Source of the DNA: Sporolactobacillus mangiferae
GTDB taxonomy: Bacteria > Bacillota > Bacilli > Bacillales > Sporolactobacillaceae
Reading direction: 5' to 3'
DNA length: 64,000 nt
Assembly: GCF_023336505.1 (NCBI RefSeq)
Contig: NZ_JAMAST010000009.1
Span: 1-64,000 of the forward strand
The position numbers and the translations under genes were made by a program. The number at the start of each line of letters is the position of its first letter. The stretch's first letter is position 1. Shown here piece after piece: positions 44,134-54,400 of the stretch. The notes beneath the pieces were generated by a model. That model searched no databases. It saw only the letters and a program-made list of their open reading frames with translations, and had not been told where the DNA came from.

Positions 44134-44507
44134 GACAGCTCCCTCCGAGCTCTTTGAAATTTCGTTCTACTGTTCATATCGGTGCGCTTCGACGTATTCT
44201 TAAGATGAGCCAATACTCTTATCTTAGGCCTGATTCTCACACATTTGAAAACCCGTGACAATGGGGCGAATGAAGCGCAGTATCAACAAAATGAAAAAAG
44301 AACCTCCATCCATGAAGACAGAGCCCCTTTGGCAGCTTGGCGAATCATAAAATTTCAGGAAACCAGGCCTGTTCTTAATCTCCAACCACGATTTAACGAT
44401 CTGTACCTTTCAGGGTGCGTCATCGATGCGGTTGCTCGCTTGCCTTGATATAGCGCGAGGCTTCTGACAAAGGCCTGATCCACCTGTACATCTCTAAAGT
44501 CTATGTG
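44134..44507. other. Gene-free stretch, 374 bp
   Basis: No ORF with ribosome site or family look. Near 44428-44475 a GTTGCTCGCTTGCC / GAGGCTTCTGACAAAGGC segment resembles worn pieces of the dispersed repeat modules. The DUF1992 gene ends at its right edge. Confidence 0.4.
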
Positions 44508-44885
44508 TTAAAAAAAACGTAAGCGGCTGAAAATACGTGAGCGATAACTCTGGAATGCGGCTGTGCGCGTAATCGACCGTTTCTCGACCAGCTGATTGAT
44601 CTTCAGCCGTTTATAGCGCAGCTGCCTGTTCAGCGCCGTGCGTTCCTGATCATCATTGCAGCATTTGATCAAATCACTCAAAGTGACCATGTCTTTTCTC
44701 AGCTGAAGTTCTTCAGGGAGCATTCCCGCATTTTTCAGCATTTTATAGCCAGCTCGGAGCTCTTTCGGCACCGAAGACAGATCTTCGAGAACGAGGGGCT
44801 TCCCCTTTCCTGGAAGATGATCAAAAGCGCCAGATTTCAGCCCTTCCTTAATTTTTTCTTCTGCCATGATTTCGATAATGCCCAT
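44508..44885 (-). CDS. DnaJ-related DUF1992 protein
   Basis: 125 residues. I-I-E-I-M-A-E-E-K-I, G-A-F-D-H-L-P-G-K-G-K-P-L and the following helices are diagnostic of DUF1992, the domain found in DnaJ homologue subfamily C member 28, though no J-domain is present here. Function unknown. The ATG at 44885 follows AGAGGTGG. Confidence 0.85.
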   Translation of the reverse strand: MGIIEIMAEEKIKEGLKSGAFDHLPGKGKPLVLEDLSSVPKELRAGYKMLKNAGMLPEELQLRKDMVTLSDLIKCCNDDQERTALNRQLRYKRLKINQLVEKRSITRTAAFQSYRSRIFSRLRFF

Positions 44886-44909
44886 GAAGGCCACCTCTTG
44901 TTTAAATGG

Positions 44910-46469
44910 TTATGTTTTGTCATTCGAATGGTCAGATTCTGAAAAAATGAGGGACAGCGGATCTTTTGCCGGACCGTCGATCACCTTCCCATCGGCATGA
45001 AAGCGTGAGCCGTGGCAAGGGCAATCCCATGTACGTTCACCTTGATTCCAGTTTACTTCACAGCCCATATGCGGGCAAGTCGCATCAACGACAGTCAGTT
45101 TGCCGGTCTCGTCTCGATATGCGCCAACTTTGCGCCCGTGCAAAGAAGCGATCATCCCGCATCCATTGGACAGCATTTGGTCTTCAAGCGGCTGTGGTTT
45201 GCTTAATTTGCCTTGGACCAGATGCCCTGCTGTTTTCATATTTTCCATCAGAAAGCTTGCCAGCATGGGGGACGGTTCAAAACGGGACGGGCTGAAAAGA
45301 TCGGTATACGGATTTTCATGCTCAAGCACTGTATCAGCAAGTAAGTGAGCAGCAAGTGTTCCAGTGCTCATGCCCCACTTGCGAAATCCCACTGCAACGA
45401 GAATGTTCGAGTTGTTCTTCGCCAGTCTTCCGATATAGGGAATCTTATCAAGTGTTGTATAGTCCTGCGCCGACCAGCGCGCAATGATTTTACTTGTTCC
45501 GAACTGTTCACGCGCAAATTCCGCCAGCCGCTGGTAATGCCGCTCCATCGATTCACCACGGCCGGTTTTATGATTTTCTCCGCCGATCAGTAAATACTGT
45601 TCATGATTGAGTTTCAGGCTGCGAACAGAACGTTTCGGATCGCCCGCGCTGATATACATGCCCTCCGGAGCAGTTCCGTTAAATGCATAGGCGATTAAAT
45701 AAGAACGTTCCGGAAACATTCTTGAGAAGTAAAAACGATTGTCGTGAAACGGAAAATGAGAGCAGATCAGCACATGCCGGCAACGAATGCTGAACCCTTG
45801 TCTGGTCATGACGAGCGGCGCGGACGCTGGATCCCGAATGGTTTCCGCCAGCGTCTGTTCATAGATTGGCACATTCATTTTCACCAGATCAGCAATGAGC
45901 TCATGAAGATACATCAAAGGATGAAATTGTGCCTGACCGGGCATAACAAGTGCACTTTTAACCGCAAACGGCATACCCGGATCATCGGAGAGCGTGCCAA
46001 GTATGCCTAACCGGTCGTAGGCTGCTTTCTCCTTTTCGATCTCTTTTGCCTCTTGGTCCGTCGTTGCATAGACAATCGCGGGACGAATCTCATAATCACA
46101 GTGCAGATCGTGTTTCTTCACATGATCGCCGATCCAGTGAACAGCCTCTTTATTGGCCTGATAATAGAGAGCCGCCCTTTCCACGCCAACCGTGTGGATT
46201 AAATGATCATAGATCAGTCCGTGCTGAGCGGTTATTTTTGCTGTTGTATCACCGGTGGTCCCGCTTGCAATTGAAGCCGCATCGATCAGTGTTACGGGTA
46301 CACCGTTCTTTGCCAGCAGATAGGCCGCCGTAATTCCGGTTATGCCCGCGCCAACCACGAGTGTATCGGTTGTCTGATTTTCATTCAGCGGGCTGAATGT
46401 TGGCAGATGAAGCGTATTTCGCCATAACGAGGTCGTATTTTCAGAAGTGACATGCTTCTGTTGACTCAT
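44910..46469 (-). CDS. FAD-dependent oxidoreductase with C-terminal Rieske domain (YhfW-like)
   Basis: 519 residues. Rossmann FAD site V-V-G-A-G-I-T-G-I-T-A-A near residue 40, a DAO-type body, and a Rieske [2Fe-2S] domain over the last 80 residues with C-P-H-M-G-C and C-P-C-H-G-S. The pairing of DAO and Rieske domains is that of B. subtilis YhfW, whose substrate is unknown. The start at 46469 gives the usual length; further in-frame ATGs at 46514, 46556 and 46574 exist and ribosome sites are poor for all, so the N-terminus is uncertain. 24 nt separate it from the DUF1992 gene downstream. Confidence 0.85.
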   Translation of the reverse strand: MSQQKHVTSENTTSLWRNTLHLPTFSPLNENQTTDTLVVGAGITGITAAYLLAKNGVPVTLIDAASIASGTTGDTTAKITAQHGLIYDHLIHTVGVERAALYYQANKEAVHWIGDHVKKHDLHCDYEIRPAIVYATTDQEAKEIEKEKAAYDRLGILGTLSDDPGMPFAVKSALVMPGQAQFHPLMYLHELIADLVKMNVPIYEQTLAETIRDPASAPLVMTRQGFSIRCRHVLICSHFPFHDNRFYFSRMFPERSYLIAYAFNGTAPEGMYISAGDPKRSVRSLKLNHEQYLLIGGENHKTGRGESMERHYQRLAEFAREQFGTSKIIARWSAQDYTTLDKIPYIGRLAKNNSNILVAVGFRKWGMSTGTLAAHLLADTVLEHENPYTDLFSPSRFEPSPMLASFLMENMKTAGHLVQGKLSKPQPLEDQMLSNGCGMIASLHGRKVGAYRDETGKLTVVDATCPHMGCEVNWNQGERTWDCPCHGSRFHADGKVIDGPAKDPLSLIFSESDHSNDKT

Positions 46470-46791
46470 GAGGTGCTCTTTCCCTTCGCATTGATGAACG
46501 TGATCCTCTTTCATTAAAATACAGTGTGCCCGGTACAACAGATAATTATGCTTCATGGAACAGCCCTGTTTCATGCCTCCACAGGATACGGATGCCTTCA
46601 GCAGCAGTCAATTCTGGATGTCGCTTATTCGCTTTGTTCTTTGCCCGTTTGCCGCAAGCGCACTTAAAAAGCTATATAATATGAAAAAAAGATCCGAGCC
46701 TGGCATAAGCAAGACGGACCTGTTTTCACATTTTCTGTTACTGGATCATTTAATCCTGAACTGTGCTGATCTTGAGTCCGGCATCAGACAT

Positions 46792-47778
46792 TCAGAATTT
46801 ATCATTTGGAAAAAGGATACCACTCTCTACTCTTGCTGAACTCATGGTTTTCACGACACTGCGGCTCAGCGCGCGAAGACGCAGGTATTCTTTTTGGTTC
46901 TCCTGCTCAATAATATCAGCAAAATGAGCGATTTCATAAACTTTGTCGTCTGCTACTTCCTGTTCGGCTAGCAGATGCACTTCTTTTTCATGAGCGTCAA
47001 TCCATTCAAGACGCTTTATATCCGATGCATTATTGATTCGGAACGTTCCTTTTTCTCCGTGAATCTCAGACGGCGCGTCGGAATGTGCAATTTTTGAGCA
47101 GAGCACCGTGCAGACAAACGCGGGATAAGTTAAGACGAGTGTGCCACTTCCGTCAATACCATTCGCTAATTTAACCGGATAATAAACCGCCTGCTCCGGT
47201 TCTCCGAATAAAGCAACGGCGACATACGCGGGGTAAACGCCAATATCCTGCAATGCGCCTGCTGCAAACTGGAGCGAAAAAATATTCGTGAACTCACCGC
47301 TTAGAAACTTATCATAACGTGACGAGTATTGGATGAGCTGCAGAACAGCCGAACGAATCTGCCCCGCTTTTGGGAGCGCCTGCTGCAGTTTTTTAAAAAC
47401 CGGTGTCTGAATATTTCGGATCGCTTCAAATAAATAGACATGATACTCATCCGCGATCGATACTGCTTCATCAAATTCTTTCAGATTAGCGAAAATCGGT
47501 TTTTCACAGATCACATGCTTGCCGCCGCGGAGTAAGCGGACCACCTGCTGAAAATGCAGGCTGTTCGGCGATGCACAGTAAACAACGTCAACCTCTTTGC
47601 TCGTTGCCAGCTCGTCCAGCGAAGAAAACCATAGTGAACCGCCGTACTGCTGCGAAAATTGTTTTGCCTTCTCTTCTGAACGTGAATAAGCGCCGATATA
47701 ATCAAAGCGCCCTGTTTTCTTAATCGCCTTTACAAACTGCTGAGTAATGCTGCTTGTACCGATGGTTGCAAGTTTCAT
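46792..47778 (-). CDS. Gfo/Idh/MocA-family NAD(P)-dependent oxidoreductase
   Basis: 328 residues. N-terminal Rossmann domain with A-T-I-G-T-S-S-I-T, and the family's catalytic E-K-P in V-I-C-E-K-P-I-F, followed by the alpha/beta substrate domain with G-A-L-Q-D-I-G-V-Y-P. Acts on sugars, inositols or trans-dihydrodiols in other members; substrate not evident. It is alone, divergent from the O-antigen-ligase-like gene. Confidence 0.88.
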   Translation of the reverse strand: MKLATIGTSSITQQFVKAIKKTGRFDYIGAYSRSEEKAKQFSQQYGGSLWFSSLDELATSKEVDVVYCASPNSLHFQQVVRLLRGGKHVICEKPIFANLKEFDEAVSIADEYHVYLFEAIRNIQTPVFKKLQQALPKAGQIRSAVLQLIQYSSRYDKFLSGEFTNIFSLQFAAGALQDIGVYPAYVAVALFGEPEQAVYYPVKLANGIDGSGTLVLTYPAFVCTVLCSKIAHSDAPSEIHGEKGTFRINNASDIKRLEWIDAHEKEVHLLAEQEVADDKVYEIAHFADIIEQENQKEYLRLRALSRSVVKTMSSARVESGILFPNDKF

Positions 47779-47952
47779 CGTATGCCTCCAGTTTTTTAAC
47801 TTAATTATATCAATTCATCCATTAATTGATAGCCCTTACATTTCCAATCCCACAAGTATATAAATTTCCCCACAAACTTAATGCAGCAGTCCGTAATAAA
47901 GTATAAGTAATGTTGCAGAGAAAACGAAAACACATTTCGGAGGACGAAATTT

Positions 47953-49245
47953 ATGATGTACGCACTTAATAAAGTTAAACAAAATCCATTTCTTGCGGGA
48001 TTTGTTTTGCTCTATGTGCTTCCTCCCGTCGGAATGGCATGGTTTGTTTATTTTGCCGCCCAGGAATTACGCAATCAGTATGCGAAAAGAAATAGCCTGC
48101 CTACTGATCTGATCAGTATTCTGCTTGCTTTAATGGCTATGGCTTCAATCGGATCTGTTCTGGTTACCTGGCAAATAACAGACTTGTTCTCCACACTGAT
48201 TCTGGCGGGCTATCTGGGAATTTATCTTTTTTGGCTGCGACATCCTGAGTATCTTCAGATCAGACAATTTGCATGGATTTCAATTTTCGGCGGTGTCTAC
48301 ATTGTCCTTTCAGAAAGAGTATTGAATTTTATTCCGTATGACAATCTTTTTGGAAAAGCGGTTTCTTTTATGACCGGTCATTTTCTTTTTGGTTATCGCG
48401 GTATGCCGCGCCTGTTCGGATCAGCATTTAATCCAAATTATGCATGCTACCTGCTTATTCTTGCAGCAGCTTTCCTGTCTGTGGAACTGCTTCAGGCAAT
48501 ACAAAAGAAAAATAAGCAGCTGATTGTGCTGTCACTGCTTATTTTCCCTGTTCTTGACTTTGGTATTTATCAAACCGGATCCAGAGCGGGATTTGCGATT
48601 TTGATTCTGATTCATCTTCTGTTCTTTTACAAATTGAGTATCAAGCTGTTTATTCCGGTTGCCCTGTTTACCATGGCCAGCGCACCGATTCTGTATCAAT
48701 GGATGCCGCGCTCAAGCGATACGGAAGCATCAATGGCAAAACGCCTTGAGATCTGGGGAAACAGCTTAAAGATCTTTCAGGAAAATCCTTTCTTCGGAAC
48801 GACAACGTTCGGCTTTGGCAGAGATTATCTGGCAATGAACGGTGAAGCGATCCCGCATGCTCATGACCTGTTTCTTTCGATCCTTTCATCATCAGGCATT
48901 TTTTGCGGGGGGTTCTTCATCGCAGTCATTGCTGTCAGCACGGTTCATCTTTTTAAAGCGCAGCGAATCAGTGCACGGACAAATTACCTGTCGAACCTCT
49001 TCCTTTTTTCATTGCCGACGATCATTCTTTACGGAATTATGGATTTTACGTTATCCTCACCGCAAGTGATGATCATGGTGCTCGTGCTGCTTTCATATTG
49101 GACCCGCTATACGGTGCGTATGAATCATTTCACCCATTTGCATCGGTCAATGCGGCAGCTCCTTGAACAGAAGTCACGATTTCATCAGAAACAGCGGAAT
49201 GAGCCTGTCATTCTGCAGCAATCCAAGAATTTCCCCGGCAGGTAA
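47953..49245 (+). CDS. O-antigen ligase/polymerase-family membrane protein (Wzy_C)
   Basis: 430 residues, about ten transmembrane helices, with the Wzy_C features T-G-S-R-A-G-F and R-L-E-I-W-G-N-S-L-K-I-F-Q-E-N-P-F-F-G. Relatives join polysaccharide or glycan units outside the membrane. No glycosyltransferases adjoin it, so the substrate is unclear. GGAGG precedes tandem ATG codons. Confidence 0.85.
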   Translation: MMYALNKVKQNPFLAGFVLLYVLPPVGMAWFVYFAAQELRNQYAKRNSLPTDLISILLALMAMASIGSVLVTWQITDLFSTLILAGYLGIYLFWLRHPEYLQIRQFAWISIFGGVYIVLSERVLNFIPYDNLFGKAVSFMTGHFLFGYRGMPRLFGSAFNPNYACYLLILAAAFLSVELLQAIQKKNKQLIVLSLLIFPVLDFGIYQTGSRAGFAILILIHLLFFYKLSIKLFIPVALFTMASAPILYQWMPRSSDTEASMAKRLEIWGNSLKIFQENPFFGTTTFGFGRDYLAMNGEAIPHAHDLFLSILSSSGIFCGGFFIAVIAVSTVHLFKAQRISARTNYLSNLFLFSLPTIILYGIMDFTLSSPQVMIMVLVLLSYWTRYTVRMNHFTHLHRSMRQLLEQKSRFHQKQRNEPVILQQSKNFPGR

Positions 49246-49289
49246 AGAAAAATTCGCCATGTCACATCTTTCAGGACAGGCAGGTTTGT

Positions 49290-49302
49290 GTTATCCACAC
49301 AA
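49290..49302. promoter_or_regulatory. Lone perfect DnaA box
   Basis: GTGTTATCCACAC contains TTATCCACA, in the 170-bp gap before proC. A single box is weak evidence of regulation. Confidence 0.4.
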
Positions 49303-49365
49303 ATTCTCATGCGGTTTTTTCTTTCTTATTGTATGAAAAAAGTGATAAGATAACGATGATCTTCA

Positions 49366-49393
49366 AAAAGGCGCCTTGAAAAAGGAGCCTTTT
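49366..49393 (+). terminator. Leader hairpin just before proC
   Basis: AAAAGGCGCC and GGAGCCTTTT pair around TTGAAAAA with a T-rich run after, ending about 6 nt before the proC ribosome site. Could be an attenuator or the terminator of a leader transcript. Confidence 0.5.
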
Positions 49394-49415
49394 ATTTGAA
49401 AGGATGCGACATATA

Positions 49416-50237
49416 TTGGTTGAAAAATTAGCGTTCATCGGTTCAGGCGAACTTGCAGAATCGTTAGTACAGGGCTTCCTTGACAAACAATTTATTCAGT
49501 CTGATCATATTTGGATGAACAATCACTCAAATAAAGAGCGGCTTTCAGAACTCGAGAAAAAATTTCATGTGCATACGACACAAAATAAAAGCCTCGCGCT
49601 GAAGCATGCGGATCTGATTATTCTCGCTTTTCGCCCGGCAGACACGCTGACCGCGATAGAGGAAATGAAACCCTATCTGAATTCACATCAACTGGTTATT
49701 TCATTGATGGTTGGTGTTCCAACCGCATTTATCCAATCTGCTTCCGGCATAGCACTTCCTGTTGTACGTGCCATGCCGAATACTTCCGCATCAATAGGGA
49801 TGTCAGCGACAGGAATTGCTGCCGGCTCATTTGTTTCCGAGGCACAGCTTCGTCTGGCGGAACAATTATTTCAAACCGTCGGAACCGTCAATGTCGCAAA
49901 AGAAAGCGACATCGACATCATTGCCGGGCTTGCGGGAAGCGGACCTGCTTATCTTTATTATCTGGCGGAGGCCATGCAGGAGGCCGGCATTCGTGAAGGC
50001 ATTTCAGCAGAGGATTCAGCACAGCTTGTCAAACAGACCATACTTGGCGCCGCCTCTCTTTTAAATCAATCTGAAAAAGCGGCTGCCGATTTACTCAAGG
50101 CGGTCGCGACGCCGGGGGGAACCACTCAGGCAGGCATCGATGTACTTGATCAACGCTCTGTGCGACAGGCCGCAATTGATTGTGTGCATCATGCAATCGT
50201 TCGGGCCAGGGAAATGAGCGCACCTTTCAAAAACTGA
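49416..50237 (+). CDS. proC: Pyrroline-5-carboxylate reductase
   Basis: 273 residues. N-terminal Rossmann domain L-A-F-I-G-S-G-E-L-A-E-S and the C-terminal P5CR dimerisation domain with A-G-L-A-G-S-G-P-A-Y-L-Y and V-A-T-P-G-G-T-T-Q-A-G, which hold the substrate. It makes the last step of proline synthesis using NAD(P)H. B. subtilis has several paralogs (ProG, ProH, ProI), and ComER is a related protein; I cannot choose among them. The start is probably TTG at 49416, as the in-frame ATG at 49404 abuts AAAGG. Confidence 0.9.
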   Translation: MVEKLAFIGSGELAESLVQGFLDKQFIQSDHIWMNNHSNKERLSELEKKFHVHTTQNKSLALKHADLIILAFRPADTLTAIEEMKPYLNSHQLVISLMVGVPTAFIQSASGIALPVVRAMPNTSASIGMSATGIAAGSFVSEAQLRLAEQLFQTVGTVNVAKESDIDIIAGLAGSGPAYLYYLAEAMQEAGIREGISAEDSAQLVKQTILGAASLLNQSEKAAADLLKAVATPGGTTQAGIDVLDQRSVRQAAIDCVHHAIVRAREMSAPFKN

Positions 50238-50879
50238 TATGTGATGGTTTGCAACATGGAGTACACCAAAGACAAAAACTATGTAAGATTATATGACAAG
50301 AATTATTGAACGTCAGCCGAACGGTGCTATGATAATGGAGTAAGTTTTAACACACCTTCTGTTGCAGTTAACCTTAAGTTAAGATGTTGATCTTGATTTA
50401 GGAAACCATCATTTACTCGTTGTGCGATGAGATGCTGACCGGCATTCCGTCGCATATTTTTTTGCATGCCATTGGGAACTGCTGGGTCTCGCTGACACGC
50501 GATCAACAGGAACGCTCCGCAAGCGACAGCGCGTCTCCGCTTTGACGCTTAGACATTGTTTTGTTGATTTGATATGGAAAAAATCTTATACTTTCTTCAG
50601 AAAAAACGGACATATTAACAGTCTGGCCTTTACTTCCGCAGGACACGATAACTTTCGCTGTTGCATGCAGACGCACTTTTGCGGACGTGATTGGCAAAAA
50701 AATTTTATATTTATTGTATAAATTAAGACATCCTTTATCGTTAATGCATGTTCCGATATAATTAACTGAGTCATCGAAAACAGAATGACCGCTCCCTTTG
50801 GAGAATCTTCCAAATTTAAGAATAACAAAGAGACCGGCATGACGAATGAATAAGCTGCGAAAACAATGATCAGGAACGC
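50238..50879. other. Gene-free stretch with decayed repeat pieces
   Basis: No credible gene. 50430-50560 has GC-rich fragments such as CGCAAGCGACAGCGCGTCTCC and TTGTTTTGTTGATTTG that echo the 10.5-kb repeat copy; a -10-like TATGATAAT lies near 50328-50336. The stretch 50620-50690 has an irregular TTTACTTCCGCAGGACACG motif related to that at 50920 and 63675. Confidence 0.45.
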
Positions 50880-51316
50880 CTCACATTTTGGAAAAACCTG
50901 ACTGCGTCCATTCCTTACTTCCGCAGGATGCGGTGGCTTCCACGTTGTGCACAGGACGTACTTTCACGGGATGCCGTTTGACTGCGATTTACCGACCATT
51001 CAGCATGATTTACCGGTCACTAATCATCATTTACCGGTCATCGCGTGTTTTCACAGTTTTCTACCGGAGTCTTTGATCTGTTTGTTTTGTTGGCATCGGC
51101 GCTTCAGCTGCTCGCTTGCCGCAGGCGATCCGGAAGCCTCCTCAGGCAGGCCAATTCCTGCGGGGTTTTCCCTGGCTCGCTGATCCCGCAGGCGCCAGCG
51201 CACCTTTGCTTTGATTATCGGTAAGACACTGGTTTATTGGTTTTTATATGGGTCAACATGATATACTTTCTTATCTTGTTAGAAAACTTGGCTTTGCCAA
51301 GCCTCTGGCGAAACCG
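50880..51316 (+). repeat. Composite intergenic repeat, most complete copy
   Basis: Order of modules: CCTTACTTCCGCAGGATGCGG, ACAGGACGTACTTTCACGGG, three ATTTACCGGTCAT units (50986, 51007, 51028), TTTTCACAGTTTTCTACCGG, GTCTTTGATCTGTTTGTT, the GC-rich body (51087-51200), the TAAGACACTGGTTTATTGGT tail and a CTTGGC/GCCAAG hairpin (51280-51316). It ends 97 nt before the GH92 start codon and may carry or disturb that gene's promoter. Confidence 0.8.
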
Positions 51317-51412
51317 GGGCTCTTGGATGGGAGACAGTCGATCGTTTTTCTGACACTGAATTCCGCTGAATCTTTATATTTTCTTACGCGTACAACGAAA
51401 AGGGGCAGCACA

Positions 51413-54400
51413 ATGGCTTCAAGATTTTCCACTAAACTCATTATTTTCTGTGTCTGTCTGAGCATGATCATTTTCAATCTTCCCGGTCAGGCTTCCGGCA
51501 CGGTGAAGGCCGCAGAGAGCAGCAGCCTGTTTACTACATCTTTTGAAAAAGGTGAGCAGCAGCCGACATGGACAAGCACTCCGGAACGCACAAAGAACGA
51601 AAAAACACTGACAAGCGGCATCACAGCATTGAACGGCAACGGGCACACAATGACAACATTAACGTCTAATGGCCCGGATGGCCTGTACAACGCTGCCAAA
51701 AATGCCGGATGGTCCGGTACTCGCGTGCTTACATACTCAGGAGCGAGTGCCCGGTCTAAAAAAGGCTATGCCTATAACAAACTCTTCCGCGTACATATTC
51801 CGGTTGCCGAAAATACTGAACTTTCGTATATGATTGCCCCGCAACCGACAAAGAAAGATTCTGAAGCCCAGGCCGCGAGCTATGTATCCATTGACCTGGC
51901 TTTCTCAGACGGGACCTACCTCAGCCAGATGAATGCCAAAGACCAGGATGGGATTACGGTAAACCCGAAGGCACAGGGGAAATCCGGGACATTGCTGATG
52001 AATCAGTGGAATCAAAAAAAAGTTGAACTTGGCAATGCGGCAAAAGGAAAAACCATTGTTCGTATACTCCTGGCCTACCATGCGCCGAAAACGGGCGTTA
52101 CCTTTAAAGGTGCCATTGATGACATCCGTATCGGTGCTTCCAGCACTGGAGACCTTTCAAAAGAATCCGCGGTCGATCAGGTAAATATACTCAGAGGCAC
52201 TCAATCGGGAACAGCGTTCGCCCGCGGGAATACAACACCCGCAATTGGTGTACCCAATGGATTCAGTTACTGGGCACCGGCGCTGAACAGCAGCGCGAAG
52301 GAACAGATTTATCCATACAGTAAGAACAACGATCCGAATAATTTGCCTGAGATTCAATCCTTTTCACTCAGCCAATCGGCAAACGATCAGAACGGCAGCA
52401 GACAGTCGCTTCAGATCATGCCCTCAGGATTCAGCGGAACGCCGAGCGCAAGCCGTGTCGGGCGCAGCAAGGCTTTCAAACGTGCGGATGAGTCCGCAAG
52501 TCCTTACCGTTATGCAGTGAAGTTTACCGATGGCATGCGCGCCGAGCTCTCGGCAACCAGTCATGCGTCGATCATGCATTTTACTTTTACTGGTAATCAG
52601 GGCAGTATCCTTTTTGACAACCTGGATGACCGTGGCAATGTGACGCTCCATCCAGAAAACCGGTCACTCGAAGGCTATTCTGACATAAAAAACACAACAA
52701 CCGGTGCCGTAAATCGTCTGTTCTTTTATGCAAAGGTGGATCGACCAGTATCAGATGCTGAACAACTGTCCGGAGAGGACCGTGACCATGTCACTTCGTT
52801 TTTTCGATTTGACACTTCGAAACACCGCAGTGTGACATTACGTATGGGTATTTCACTGATCGGAACCAAGCAGGCAGAGAAAAACCTCGATCAGGAAATT
52901 GACGACAAAACATCGATCAAAGATGTTGAAAAACAGGCAAAAAAGGCATGGAATCAGCGCCTGAAACGAATTTCAATTGAGGGCGCACAGGCCAGTCAGC
53001 AGATAACGCTTTACTCAAATCTCTATCGTCTGTATTTATCGCCAAATGATGGTTCGGAAAATACCGGCAGCAGGAAACATCCGGACTATCGTTATGCCGA
53101 TTTAAGTGTGCCAGGCGCCACCTCAAATACGACAACAAAAACGGGGGCACCTGTGAAAAAAGGACAAGTCTATGTCAACAGCCGCTTCGCATACAGCATG
53201 CAGACTGTCTGGCCGGCTTATGCGCTGCTTGAGCCGCATTTAACCGGACAGCTGATTAACGGATTTCTGACTGCTTTCAAAAATGGCGGCGGCTTTGACC
53301 GCGATGCCGGTACGGCCTTCGCGGATGCGGTGATCAAAGGCGTACCCGGCGTCCATGAAACATCGCTTTATCAGGCAATGCTTCATGCCGCTTCAACGTC
53401 TGAAGACGGGCAGGACCATTCTTTGAACAGCTATGTACCGTCATCTGTAAAAAACAGCGTCCGGCAGACATTGACGCAAGCGGCAAATGATTACGCCCTT
53501 GGAAAATTCGCTGGCTATCTCGCACACAAGCATCCGGAAAATACCACATATGCCGATGACAGCAGCTATTATTTAAGCCGCGCACAGAATTATCTGCACT
53601 TGTTCAATCGCTCGCTGGGACGTTTCGCTGCGCGGCAGGCGAGCGGAAAATGGGCGGGCAGCAAATCAGGCACTAACCAGACCGATGATTCGGCCTACGC
53701 TTTCTATGTACCGCAAGACGGACAAGCCTTGATCAATCTGTTTGGCGGCAAAGATCAGCTGATTCGCCAGCTTGATACATACTTGAACGCGCAGCCGGAT
53801 TCAAAACCGGATGATGATGCTGATACACGGCTTGCCTTAAGCGGGAAGCTGGGACAGTTCGCACTTGACCGCCCGGCGTCGCCGTCGCTTCCATACATGT
53901 ATCTGACAGCGGCCGCTCCCTGGATGACGCAAAGCATCACACGCACGCTACTTAATCGTTTCTACACCGGAGGAGCGATCGGGCAGGGCTATTTAGGAAG
54001 CGATACCGGATCTATGCTTTCCGGTTATTATTTATTTGGCGCTGCCGGGATCTATCCGCTGCAGAAAGGCAGTTCAGATTATGTCATCAGCGCCCCTTAT
54101 TTCAAAAGAATGATTATCCGACTGGATAACGGAAAAGAGCTCGTGATCAGTGCACCTGAGGCCAGCGATCAGAACAAATACGTTCAGGGCGTGATTTTAA
54201 ACGGACAACCGCTTCGATCTGTAACACTTTCGGCAGATATGCTGAAGAATGGAGGAACGCTCGTCTTTGACATGGGCACTGCACCCTCCAGCTGGGGCAC
54301 ATCATCCGCCGGGCTTCCCGATTCAATGACCGCTCAGTCGACAAGCGGTTCGTCTCTGTTCCCGAAACCGCTGGATGACCAGACAACGCACGCAGCCATC

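Noticed and set aside
46555-46839. Possible small gene after a TATAAT-like motif, overlapping the Gfo/Idh/MocA gene
   Set aside because: No ribosome site, and it runs into the 3' end of the opposite gene; nothing recognisable in the product.
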